Below are positions 18,726-27,258 of a stretch of 64,000 nt of DNA, one piece after another; the stretch's first letter is position 1, and every line of letters begins with the position of its first letter. The stretch lies in assembly GCF_003865135.1 (NCBI RefSeq), contig NZ_BHZC01000001.1:744001-808000 (forward strand). The letters are read 5' to 3'. The notes below the pieces were generated by a model. The model made no database searches and had not been told where the DNA came from. It saw only the letters and a program-made list of their open reading frames with translations. The position numbers were made by a program, and so were the translations under genes. The DNA comes from Streptomyces chrestomyceticus JCM 4735. GTDB lineage: Bacteria > Actinomycetota > Actinomycetes > Streptomycetales > Streptomycetaceae.

Positions 18726-20624
18726 ATGCGACCGAAACTCAAGCCCGACGTGCTGTACGTGCCCACCGCGGACGGGGTCCACCTGTTCGGCGCGGGCGCC
18801 AACCTGGAACTGCGGGGCGGCGCCATCTACCAGTGGGTGGACCGGCTGGCGCCGCACCTGAACGGCACCGTCACCCTGGACAACCTGCTGCGCGGCCTCC
18901 CCGACGACAAGCGGGCCGTGGTCGCGGCCCTGCTGAAGCGCCTGGAGGACGGCGGCTGCCTGACCGACGCGGAAGCGGACGAGCCGCACGGCCTGACGGA
19001 CCGCGAGCTGGCGACGTACGCGCCGGAGATCGCCTTCGTGGAGTACTACCGCGGTTCGGCGGCCCGGCGCTTCGAGACGTACCGCAACAGTTCGGTGGTG
19101 GTGCTGGGCGCCGGGCCCGCGTTCACCGCGCTGATCGCTTCGGCGCTGCACTCGGGCGTCCGGCGCCTGCGCGCCGTGTGCACCCCGGAGTTCCCCACCG
19201 ACGAGGACCGGCTGACCGAACTGACCGGCGGGTCCGAGCGGCGCGACCCGGACCAGGAGCTGATCCGGACGGTGCTGTCCGGCGACTCCGACGCGGAACT
19301 CGCGGCGGCGCTGGAGGGCGCCGACGCCGTCCTGCACGTGTCCTCGGCGCCGGTGACGGACCGGGCCGTACGGCTGCACCGGCTGTGCGAGCGGGCCGGT
19401 CAGTTGCTGGTCCAGGGCGTCGTGCTGGACGACGTGGCGTGGCTGGGGCCGTCCGGCGCGGCCTGGGCGTCGGCCTGGCAGCGCCTCGCGGCGCCGGAGC
19501 CGTCGCGGCCCAGCACCTTCCTCACCGGGCCGACCGCGGCGGTGGTCGCCGGTCATCTGGGCCTGGCCTGCTTCACCGCGCTGACGGGCGCCCGGGACGA
19601 CGGCCCGCCGACGGTGACCCGGATCGACCTGGAGACCCTGCGCACTTCGACCCACCCCTTCCTCCCCCACCCGTCGGCGATGGACGCGCCGCAGGAGAGC
19701 GCCGAGGAGTTCGGGGAGCGCGTCGAACGCCTCCGCTCGGCCGAGCCGCTGCTCCCGGCGGACTTCTCCGCGCGCGCCGCGGCCTGCTTCGACCGGTACA
19801 CGGGAGTGCTGCGGGCGCTGGAGGAGGGCGACTTCACGCAGTTGCCGCTGAACGTGACCGAGGCGGTACGGCCCGAGGGGCCCGCCGAGCGGGTCTTCGG
19901 CTGGGGCACCGGCTTCGCCGAGGCCCGGCAGCGGGCGGCGCTGCGCGGGCTGGCCCGGTACGCGGTGACGGCGCCCGATCCGCGGCGCTTCGCCGACGAC
20001 GGGTCGGTACGGGGCTGGGACCTCGTCGGCAAGGAGGTCACGACGGTACCGGCCGGGGACGTGTTCACGTCGGGCCCGGGCGTGGCCGCCGCACTCGACT
20101 GGACCGGTGCGGTCACCGAGGCGGTCGCGCAGCAGTGTGCGCGGCTGGCGGTGGAGGACGTACGGGCGGGCACGGCCGAGCCGGTCCTGCTGGACGTGGC
20201 GGGCGCCTCGGTGGACGAGGCGGGCCGCCGCCACCTGGACATGCTGCGTCCGGCGGGCGGCGAGGTCACGGCCGCCGACATCGGTACGGCGCTCGGCGTG
20301 CCGGTGCTGGCCTGGTGGCAGGGCGCCCGGCCGGTCGGGGTGACCTGCGGCCCCGGCGCGGTCACCGACGGTCTCGAACTGGTCCTGCTGGACCGGCAGT
20401 CCGAGCTGACCGGCGAGTCCGCGTACGCTCCGCCGCCGGTCCCCGGACTCGGCGCGCCGCCGCGCGGAACGGACGGCGCTGCCGTACCGGCGGACGCGGA
20501 CCTGCCCGCGCTGGTGGAGGCACTGGCCTCGCGGGACCGGTCCCCCGTCGTGGTGCCGCTCGACCACGACCCGGCCGTGCACGAGGTGCTGCCGAACGTC
20601 GTACGGGTGGTGCTCGCCGGATGA
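18726..20624 (+). CDS. TOMM/thiopeptide E1-like (ocin_ThiF-like) maturation protein
   Basis: At 632 residues it matches the size of ocin_ThiF-like proteins of thiopeptide clusters (TbtF type). These bind the precursor's leader peptide and present it to the YcaO enzyme for Cys/Ser cyclodehydration. The N-terminus (LKPDVLYVPTADGVHLFGAG) resembles the leader-recognition fold. A nucleotide-fold stretch, SSVVVLGAGPAFTALIASAL, is at about 122-142. The C-terminal half (VFGWGTGFAEARQRAALRGL) is distantly YcaO-like. It is first gene of the operon. ATG at 18726 follows GAGGA. Its stop overlaps the next start (ATGA). Confidence 0.85.
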   Translation: MRPKLKPDVLYVPTADGVHLFGAGANLELRGGAIYQWVDRLAPHLNGTVTLDNLLRGLPDDKRAVVAALLKRLEDGGCLTDAEADEPHGLTDRELATYAPEIAFVEYYRGSAARRFETYRNSSVVVLGAGPAFTALIASALHSGVRRLRAVCTPEFPTDEDRLTELTGGSERRDPDQELIRTVLSGDSDAELAAALEGADAVLHVSSAPVTDRAVRLHRLCERAGQLLVQGVVLDDVAWLGPSGAAWASAWQRLAAPEPSRPSTFLTGPTAAVVAGHLGLACFTALTGARDDGPPTVTRIDLETLRTSTHPFLPHPSAMDAPQESAEEFGERVERLRSAEPLLPADFSARAAACFDRYTGVLRALEEGDFTQLPLNVTEAVRPEGPAERVFGWGTGFAEARQRAALRGLARYAVTAPDPRRFADDGSVRGWDLVGKEVTTVPAGDVFTSGPGVAAALDWTGAVTEAVAQQCARLAVEDVRAGTAEPVLLDVAGASVDEAGRRHLDMLRPAGGEVTAADIGTALGVPVLAWWQGARPVGVTCGPGAVTDGLELVLLDRQSELTGESAYAPPPVPGLGAPPRGTDGAAVPADADLPALVEALASRDRSPVVVPLDHDPAVHEVLPNVVRVVLAG

Positions 20625-22204
20625 CCGGGGCCGCCACCGACGAGGCCGGAGCGCTGGGGCTGCGGTTCTGGTACGACACCTTCGAGGGCGTACGGGAGCT
20701 GTTCGCCGAGGGGCACGGTTCCGAGGGCGGGCCGGACGATCCGCTGCCGAGCAAGACCTACCGGGGGCTGCCCCGCCACGTACTGGCCGCCCCGCCCCGG
20801 CGCATCGGCGACGCGCGCTGGTCCTTCCCCGGCTTCCGGGACCGGCACCCCGAAGGCCCGCCGCGCAGGCCCTGGGACGGGAGCACACTGTCCGCGCTGC
20901 TGCACCACACCTACGGTCTCGGCCGGATGGAGCTGGGCCCGCAGGCCGCGTGGCCGTACCACCGGCTGGTGGCCTCGGCGCGCTGCTTCTACCCGGTGGA
21001 ACTGTACGTGTGGCTGGACGGCGACACCGGGGACGTACCGGCGGGGTGCTACCACTACGACCCGCTCCACCACGCGCTGACCGCGCTGCGGCCCGGCGGC
21101 ATCCCGGAGGAACTGCGGACGGCGGTGGCCTGCAAGGGCCGGGACACGGCCGCGCTGGTGCTGCTCTCCGCGTACTTCCGCAAGACCGCCTTCCGGTACC
21201 GCGACTACGCCTACCGGCTGTGCGCGCAGGAGTCCGGCATGGTCGCCGGCAACGCCCTGCTGGCGGCCGGTGCGCTCGGTCTGGACGCCCGGGTCCACCA
21301 CCGGTTCCTGGACGAGCCGGTGAACCGGGCGCTGGGCCTGGACGGCACGGAGGAGACCACGTTCGCCGTGCTGGAGATCGGGGCGCGGGACGGCGTGGCC
21401 GCGGCTCCGGCGCGGGACCTGACGCCCCTCGTGACGGAGCACGTCCGTACCAACCAGGAGGACGCGGCGCGCTGGTCCCGGCTGACCACCCTGGACGCCG
21501 GCAGCCGGCTGACCGGTGAGGCACACTTCCCACCGGTCGCCCCGGACCCGTTCCACCAGCCCGCTGACGGCCCCGCGGAGCCCTTCGCCGACGACGAGCG
21601 GCCGCCGGGGAGCGTCGAGTTGGGCGACGCGCTGCGGCGCCGGGACTCGGGCGGGCGGATGTTCCAGCCGGACCGTGCCGCGCTGCCGCAGCAGCAGCTC
21701 GCGGACCTCCTGCGGTACGCGCTGGACCCGGTGCCCTCCGACCACGGCGGCACACCGCTGCGGCCGCTGCTGGACTGCCACGTACTGGCCCTCAACACCA
21801 CAGGCCGGACCGCAGGTCTGTACCGGCTGGAACCGTCCCCCGCACTCGTCCCGGTACCCGGACGCGACGGGCGGCCTGCGGTGGCCATGCTGTGCGACCG
21901 CACGCCCTCGGTGAACACCGCGCGCGCCAACGCGGTCGTCTTCCTCACCGTGGACCGCTACGAGGGCGCCCGCCGGTTCGGGGACCGCGGCTACCGCGTC
22001 CTGCACCACGAGGGCGGCATCGTGGCCCAGCGGCTGAGCGTGCTGGCCGCCGCCGAGGGCCTCGCGGCCCGGATCACCAACGGGTACGACGACCGGGTCG
22101 TACGGGAGCTGCTGGGCGGCGGGGACGCACACGTACCGATCTTCGCGATCGTGCTGGGCCGGCGGCAGGCCACCTCCCAGTACGAACCCCCGCTGGACTG
22201 GTGA
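20621..22204 (+). CDS. SagB-type FMN dehydrogenase (azoline oxidase), two nitroreductase-like domains
   Basis: The 527-residue protein oxidises thiazolines to thiazoles in thiazole-containing peptides. Two nitroreductase-like halves are visible. The first is about 80-270 (STLSALLHHTYGLGRM to ESGMVAGNALLAAGALGLDA) and the second about 330-520 (ELGDALRRRDSGGRMF to HEGGIVAQRLSVLAAAEGLAARI). SagB proteins of thiopeptides are often of this double form. It is translationally coupled to the E1-like gene (ATGA overlap). Seven Cys in the precursor core are potential substrates. Confidence 0.87.
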   Translation: MTGAATDEAGALGLRFWYDTFEGVRELFAEGHGSEGGPDDPLPSKTYRGLPRHVLAAPPRRIGDARWSFPGFRDRHPEGPPRRPWDGSTLSALLHHTYGLGRMELGPQAAWPYHRLVASARCFYPVELYVWLDGDTGDVPAGCYHYDPLHHALTALRPGGIPEELRTAVACKGRDTAALVLLSAYFRKTAFRYRDYAYRLCAQESGMVAGNALLAAGALGLDARVHHRFLDEPVNRALGLDGTEETTFAVLEIGARDGVAAAPARDLTPLVTEHVRTNQEDAARWSRLTTLDAGSRLTGEAHFPPVAPDPFHQPADGPAEPFADDERPPGSVELGDALRRRDSGGRMFQPDRAALPQQQLADLLRYALDPVPSDHGGTPLRPLLDCHVLALNTTGRTAGLYRLEPSPALVPVPGRDGRPAVAMLCDRTPSVNTARANAVVFLTVDRYEGARRFGDRGYRVLHHEGGIVAQRLSVLAAAEGLAARITNGYDDRVVRELLGGGDAHVPIFAIVLGRRQATSQYEPPLDW

Positions 22205-22349
22205 CCACAGGCACCGTAGGCCACGGACCCACGGCAGACCCTACGGGTGCTCCGTAGAGACCCGGGGCCCCCGAGGATCACAGAATCAGCTCGGACAGCG
22301 GGCGACCGCCGCCCGCAGTCGTCACCCACAGAGGAAGGAGGGACACGAC

Positions 22350-22532
22350 ATGGACGCGAACCTGGTGCTGGACCTCGACGACCTGAGCGTGGACCAGCTC
22401 GACATTCTCCCGACCGCCCCCGGCTCCACCCTGGAGTCGATCAACGTCGGCCACGCCATGGTCGAGATCGGCGCTTCGAACTGCACCTCGAAGGGCTCGC
22501 CCGCGAGCTGCTGCTCTTGTTGCTGCTGCTGA
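22350..22532 (+). CDS. Thiopeptide precursor peptide, cyclothiazomycin-type
   Basis: The 60-residue peptide has an acidic leader (1-42, rich in Asp/Leu, ending MVEIGA). The C-terminal core is SNCTSKGSPASCCSCCCC (43-60). From memory, the cyclothiazomycin core is SNCTSTGTPASCCSCCCC, also from a 60-residue precursor. The two differ only at core positions 6 (Thr to Lys) and 8 (Thr to Ser). Seven Cys can become thiazoles/thiazolines or thioether donors, and five Ser and one Thr are dehydration sites. ATG at 22350 follows AAGGAGGG at ideal spacing. It sits between the dehydrogenase and YcaO genes. The 145-base gap before it probably carries an additional promoter. Confidence 0.95.
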   Translation: MDANLVLDLDDLSVDQLDILPTAPGSTLESINVGHAMVEIGASNCTSKGSPASCCSCCCC

Positions 22533-22547
22533 TCACGCTGCACAACA

Positions 22548-22586
22548 GGGCCGTGTCCGGCGCGTTCCGCGCGTCGGGCACGGCCC
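22548..22586 (+). terminator. 17-bp hairpin between precursor and YcaO genes (partial terminator)
   Basis: Arms 22548-22564 and 22570-22586 pair over 17 bp (two G-T wobbles) with a 5-base loop, starting 15 bases after the precursor stop. It is followed closely by the YcaO gene on the same strand. A read-through terminator or 3'-stabilising stem here would give more precursor mRNA than enzyme mRNA, a common RiPP arrangement. Confidence 0.75.
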
Positions 22587-22616
22587 GGTGCCACTGACGG
22601 GACGGAAAGACGGGAC

Positions 22617-24578
22617 GTGCGAAGGATGCAGCAGGGGAACGTGGCGGACCGGCCGGCCGGACTCGCGGTACGGGGCGACGGGCTGCTCGCCCAGGCGGTC
22701 CGCGCGGCGGTCTCCCGCCGACACCCGTCGGCCGCCGAGGACAGCGACCGGTGCGCCGCACTGCTCACCGTGGACGACGGCTGGCGGGACGCCGACCGGA
22801 CGAGCCGGCCGGACCTGCCGTGGCTGCCCGTCCGGGTGGAGCTGGGCAATGTCGTCATCGGGCCGCTCGAACTGCCGGGCCGGCCGGGATGCGCGCAGTG
22901 CGCCCGTACCCGCAGGCAGCGGGCCCTGGGACAGGACAGCCCCCGCGCCGAACTGCTGCGCCGGCACGGCGACCGGCTCGCCGAACGGCCGTCCCCGCTG
23001 CTGTCCGCCTGGGCGCGCGACACCGTAGCGGCCTTCGTGGAGGCGGAAGCCGCCGCCGTGCTCGACGACCCGGAGCGCGCCGGCACCCGCAACGCGATCA
23101 CCATCATCGGCCTGGCCGGTCTCACCGCCGACTCCCACCCGTTCCTGCCCGACCCCTGCTGCCCCCGCTGCGGCAGCCTCCCCGACGACGGGCCGCCGGT
23201 CCTGATGGACACCCCGCGGCCCAAGCTCGACCGGGACACCTACCGCGTCCGCAGCCTCGACACCGGCTGGGACGGTCTGCTGCGGACGTACGTGGACGGG
23301 CACACCGGCATCGTCCAGCAGCTCGACGTACGGACCGACTACGCCTACCCCATGGTCTCCGCGCCGCTGCGGCTGCCCGACGGCATCCAGGAGGCGGGCT
23401 TCGGCCGCGGCCTGGACTACACCGGCTGCGAACGCACCGCGCTGGCCGAGGCGTTGGAGCGGCTGGGCGGCGCCCGGCCCGGCGGCCGGCGCACGGCCGT
23501 CCGCGCCGGCTACGAGCAGGTCGCCGACCGTGCGGTCCGCCCCACCGACCTGGGCCTGTACCCGCCGGACCGGTACGCCGACCCGGAATTCCCCTATCCG
23601 GCGTTCACCCCCGACCTGGAGATCAACTGGGTGTGGGGGCACTCCTTCGGCCGCGGCGGCCCCGTGCTGGTGCCCGAGGACTACGCCTACTACCGCACCC
23701 GGCACGGGAACGACTCGGCCCGCCCGCTGGCGTACGAGGTCTCCAACGGCTGCGCCCTCGGCGGCTGCCTGGAGGAGGCCGCGCTGCACGGCATCCTGGA
23801 GCTGGCCGAGCGGGACGCCTTCCTGCTCACCTGGTACGCCCGGCTGCCGGTGCCGCGCGTGGACCTGGACACCGTGGCCGACCCGGCGGTCCGGCTGCTG
23901 GTGGAGCGCATCCGGCAGGACACCGGGCACCGGGTCGCCGCGTTCGCCACCACGCCCGAGCACGGCATCGCCACGTCCTGGGTGATGGCCGTACACCCCG
24001 GGGACGCGGTGGAGCCCGCCGCGATCTGTGCCGCCGGCGCCCATTTCGATCCCGAGAAGGCGCTGCTCAACGGCCTGCTGGAGCTGACCGCGAACCTGGG
24101 CTGGAACCGCGCCGCCTACCGCGAGGAACTGCGCCGGATCGAAGGCATGGTCGCCGACCCGCACCAGGTGCGGGAGATGCGCGACCACGCGCTGCTGTAC
24201 TGCCATCCGGACGCCTACGACCGGTTCGCCTTCCTGCCCGGTGAGGAGACGGCGCGGCCGGTGGCCGAGGCGTTCGCCCGCGCCACCTGCCGGCCGCGCC
24301 ACGCGGACCTGCGCGACGACCTCGCCGAGGTGGTCGAGCGCTTCACCGCCCGCGGCCTGGACGTGATCGTGGTCGACCAGACCACCGACGAGCACCGCGC
24401 CGCCGGCTTCGCCTGCGCGAAGGTGATCATCCCCGGACTGCTGCCGATGACCTTCGGGCACCGGATGAGCCGTACCCACGGCCTGCCCCGGCTGTACGAC
24501 CTGCCGGCCCGGCTCGGGTACCGGGACGGGCCGCTGGAGCCGGCCGACGTCAACCCGCATCCGCACCCGTTCCCGTGA
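22617..24578 (+). CDS. YcaO cyclodehydratase fused to leader-binding/zinc domain (SagD/TbtG type)
   Basis: The 653-residue enzyme uses ATP to turn precursor Cys (or Ser/Thr) into azolines. The N-terminal part (1-200) resembles the cyclodehydratase partner domain, with two CxxC pairs (CAQC, CPRC) that probably bind zinc. The YcaO domain follows, with the ATP-site helix GCALGGCLEEAALHGILELAERDAF. The C-terminus ends NPHPHPFP, the PxPxP tail typical of azoline-forming YcaO enzymes. Start is taken as GTG 22617; ATG 22626 is possible. It works with the E1-like protein at 18.7 kb and the SagB dehydrogenase. Confidence 0.92.
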   Translation: MRRMQQGNVADRPAGLAVRGDGLLAQAVRAAVSRRHPSAAEDSDRCAALLTVDDGWRDADRTSRPDLPWLPVRVELGNVVIGPLELPGRPGCAQCARTRRQRALGQDSPRAELLRRHGDRLAERPSPLLSAWARDTVAAFVEAEAAAVLDDPERAGTRNAITIIGLAGLTADSHPFLPDPCCPRCGSLPDDGPPVLMDTPRPKLDRDTYRVRSLDTGWDGLLRTYVDGHTGIVQQLDVRTDYAYPMVSAPLRLPDGIQEAGFGRGLDYTGCERTALAEALERLGGARPGGRRTAVRAGYEQVADRAVRPTDLGLYPPDRYADPEFPYPAFTPDLEINWVWGHSFGRGGPVLVPEDYAYYRTRHGNDSARPLAYEVSNGCALGGCLEEAALHGILELAERDAFLLTWYARLPVPRVDLDTVADPAVRLLVERIRQDTGHRVAAFATTPEHGIATSWVMAVHPGDAVEPAAICAAGAHFDPEKALLNGLLELTANLGWNRAAYREELRRIEGMVADPHQVREMRDHALLYCHPDAYDRFAFLPGEETARPVAEAFARATCRPRHADLRDDLAEVVERFTARGLDVIVVDQTTDEHRAAGFACAKVIIPGLLPMTFGHRMSRTHGLPRLYDLPARLGYRDGPLEPADVNPHPHPFP

Positions 24579-24663
24579 CGCCCCGGCCGTCCTCTTCCCC
24601 GTACGGCCGGGGCCGCTCCGCCGCACGACCAGAACCGACCCGCACGCGAAGGCAGGGACAACG

Positions 24664-27258
24664 ATGAGTGGCTTCCACGTCGCGGACACATTCGGCGTAC
24701 GCATCGGTGGTCTGCCGGTGTCGGTGCTGGACGGTTTGCGGTCGGACGAGGTGTGGCGGCGGACCGGCGCGCTGCTCGACGGCGCCCGGGAACTGGCCGA
24801 CCGGGGCGCGGAACTCTCCGACGCGCTCTACGCGTTGATCGGGCAGGAGACCGGCGCCAAGGCGGCCCTGGTCGCGCTGCGCCGGGCGGTGCACAACCAG
24901 CGGACGCCGGGCGAGCGCTGCTGGAACGACGAGGTGCGCGCCGCCCTGCCCGCCGAAGTGGTGGCGGACGTCGAACGGTGGGCGGAGCTGCTGGCGGCCC
25001 ACCGGGCCGACACCGCCGCCCTGGACGGCCTGCTCCCGCAGGACGCGGCCGACCGCCGCGCCGTCCTGCGCGAGGCGGCCGCCCAGCCGGTGTTCCGGCA
25101 CGGCCTGATCCAGGGCAGCCCGGTCCTCCACGAACAGTTGCGCAAGTGGCTGGCGCGTCCCGAAGGCGCCGTGCCGGACCGCAAGCTGGCGCTCCGGCTG
25201 GCCAAGTACCTCGCCCGGGTGACGGCCAAGACCAGCCCGTTCAGCACCTTCACCGTCAGCGGCCTCGGCCGGTGGGACGGTCCGCGCCCGGAGGCGGCCG
25301 GACCGGCGGTGCGCGACACCGTCGAGATCAACCTGTGGCTGGTCCAGCAACTTGTCCGGCGGCTGCGCGAGCACCCGGCCCTGGCGCCCGCCGTCCGGCT
25401 GCGGGTCAACCCGAGCGCCCATCAGACCGACGGGCACTGGGAGTTCCTGGGCCCCGGCGAGGAGGAGCCGCTGCGCACCCTGCCGGTGTCCCCGCCGGTC
25501 CAGGCTTGCCTGGACTTCCTCGCCGACGGTGCCCGTCCGCGCCACGAGGTGGCCGCCCACCTGACCGAGCGGAGCGGTGCCGCCCCGGAGCAGGCCGAGC
25601 GTTATGTCGCGCGGCTCACCGAACTCGGTGTGCTGGAGACCGTGCCCCCCTTCTCCGAGCAGGCGATGGACCCGCTCGCCGAACTGCGGGCGTGGGTGGA
25701 CACCGGCGGCCCGGAGCTGGCCGAGGTGTCGGCGCAGCTCAAGGAGGTGGCCGCGCTGCTGGACGGGTATCCGGAGCTGACCGACCCGGACGCCCGCCAA
25801 CGGCGCGCAGAGGAGATCCACCAGGCGCTGGGCCGGGTCGCCGAACGCGTCGGCCCCGAGCAGGTCGTCGTGCCGCCCAAGAACTACATCATCGAGAACG
25901 CCCTGCTCGTCGGGCCGCCGCCGGCCCAGAACCGGGCGGCGTGGGAACCGGTGCTGCGCGACCTGGACATCGTTCGCCGCTGCTACGCGGCGCTCGACCC
26001 GGCGCTGCCCGGACGGGTGGCGCTGGCCCGGCTGTTCACCACGCGCTTCGGGATCGGCGGGAGCGTGCCGTTCCTCGCGTTCCACCGTGCCGTGCAGGAA
26101 GAGATGCGTACGGACCCGCAGTTGCCCGGCCTGCTGTCCGTCTCGCAGCACGGCTACGCGCCGCTCGCCGACAGCCCGCTGCCCCGGATCAAGGAGCTGC
26201 TGCGGGTACGGGCCGGGCTCACCGGCGCGGCCCTGAACGCGCGGCCGGACGCCGACGGAGTGGTGCACGTCGACCCCGCGCGGCTCGCCGCGCTGGCCGA
26301 CACCTGGCCCGCGTGGATGCGGCCGCCCGGCTCGGTCGCGTTCTACGGCCAGTTGACCGGCGGGCCCGAGGACCCGGCCGGGTTCGTGGTGAACGCCGTC
26401 AACGCGGGCCACGGGCGGGGCCGCGACCGTATCCGCCGGCTGCTCGGCCAGGCCGGTGTCACGGTGGCGGGCGAACCGTCCGGCCCGCCCGGCGACGTCA
26501 TCCTGGCGGACACCTGCCGCCACTACGGCAGCAACGTGGGCCTGCGCGACCTGACCATGACCGACGAGATCGACTACCCCGGTTCGGCGAGCCCGCGCCC
26601 GGCGGAGCGGCGCATCCCGCTGCGCGACCTGGAGGTGCGCCACGACCCGGCGCTGGACCTCCTCGTGCTGTGGTCGCGCACCCGCGACCGCGAGGTGCGG
26701 CCGGTGCACCCCAGCCTGATCGCGGAGTTCTGGCTGCCGCCGGCGATGCGGCTGCTGATCCAGGCGTTCGGCGACACGCCGACGCTGCTGATCCCCGGAC
26801 GGCGGATGTTCGGCGACATCTCCCCCGCCACGGCACAGGGCCTGCTGCACGAGCCCAGGATCACGATCGGCACGGTCACCGTCAGCCGCCGCCAGTGGGT
26901 GTTCCGCACCGACGAGGCGCCGGTGCGCGCCAAGGGCGAGGCGGACCGCCCGTACCTGCTGCGGCTGGCCGCCTGGCTGCGCGAACACGGCATCCCCGAG
27001 CGCTGCTTCGTGCGCGCGCTGGACCCGTCCATGCTGACCGACGGCAACGTCTGGCAGCTCAAGTCCCGCAAACCGCTGTACATCGACTTCGCGAACCTGC
27101 TCCTGACGGGACTGTTCGAGCGGATGCTCGCCGAGCGGGGGAACCTGCTGTTCCTCCAGGAAGCCCTGCCCGACCCGTCCGCCGCGCCGCGCTACGGCGA
27201 CGCCGGAGCCCGCGTCACCGAACACCTCGTGGAGGTCGGTCACCATGGCCGTAGCTGA
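24664..27258 (+). CDS. LanB-type tRNA-Glu-dependent dehydratase, glutamylation domain (TbtB type)
   Basis: The 864-residue protein matches Lant_dehydr_N proteins. Recognisable segments are LAKYLARVTAKTSPFSTFT, ARLFTTRFGIGGSVPFLAF and LTMTDEIDYPG. In thiopeptides this protein transfers Glu from glutamyl-tRNA to Ser/Thr side chains. A separate SpaB_C-like protein then eliminates glutamate to give dehydroalanine. It lacks the C-terminal elimination domain of full-length LanB (about 1000 residues), as is usual for split thiopeptide systems. ATG at 24664. It overlaps the next gene by 14 bases. Confidence 0.92.
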   Translation: MSGFHVADTFGVRIGGLPVSVLDGLRSDEVWRRTGALLDGARELADRGAELSDALYALIGQETGAKAALVALRRAVHNQRTPGERCWNDEVRAALPAEVVADVERWAELLAAHRADTAALDGLLPQDAADRRAVLREAAAQPVFRHGLIQGSPVLHEQLRKWLARPEGAVPDRKLALRLAKYLARVTAKTSPFSTFTVSGLGRWDGPRPEAAGPAVRDTVEINLWLVQQLVRRLREHPALAPAVRLRVNPSAHQTDGHWEFLGPGEEEPLRTLPVSPPVQACLDFLADGARPRHEVAAHLTERSGAAPEQAERYVARLTELGVLETVPPFSEQAMDPLAELRAWVDTGGPELAEVSAQLKEVAALLDGYPELTDPDARQRRAEEIHQALGRVAERVGPEQVVVPPKNYIIENALLVGPPPAQNRAAWEPVLRDLDIVRRCYAALDPALPGRVALARLFTTRFGIGGSVPFLAFHRAVQEEMRTDPQLPGLLSVSQHGYAPLADSPLPRIKELLRVRAGLTGAALNARPDADGVVHVDPARLAALADTWPAWMRPPGSVAFYGQLTGGPEDPAGFVVNAVNAGHGRGRDRIRRLLGQAGVTVAGEPSGPPGDVILADTCRHYGSNVGLRDLTMTDEIDYPGSASPRPAERRIPLRDLEVRHDPALDLLVLWSRTRDREVRPVHPSLIAEFWLPPAMRLLIQAFGDTPTLLIPGRRMFGDISPATAQGLLHEPRITIGTVTVSRRQWVFRTDEAPVRAKGEADRPYLLRLAAWLREHGIPERCFVRALDPSMLTDGNVWQLKSRKPLYIDFANLLLTGLFERMLAERGNLLFLQEALPDPSAAPRYGDAGARVTEHLVEVGHHGRS

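Noticed and set aside
22247..22597. A 116-codon frame overlapping the thiopeptide precursor gene
   Set aside because: It is in a different frame over the precursor, has no ribosome-binding site and includes the intergenic hairpin. The precursor frame has the ideal ribosome-binding site and a recognisable core.
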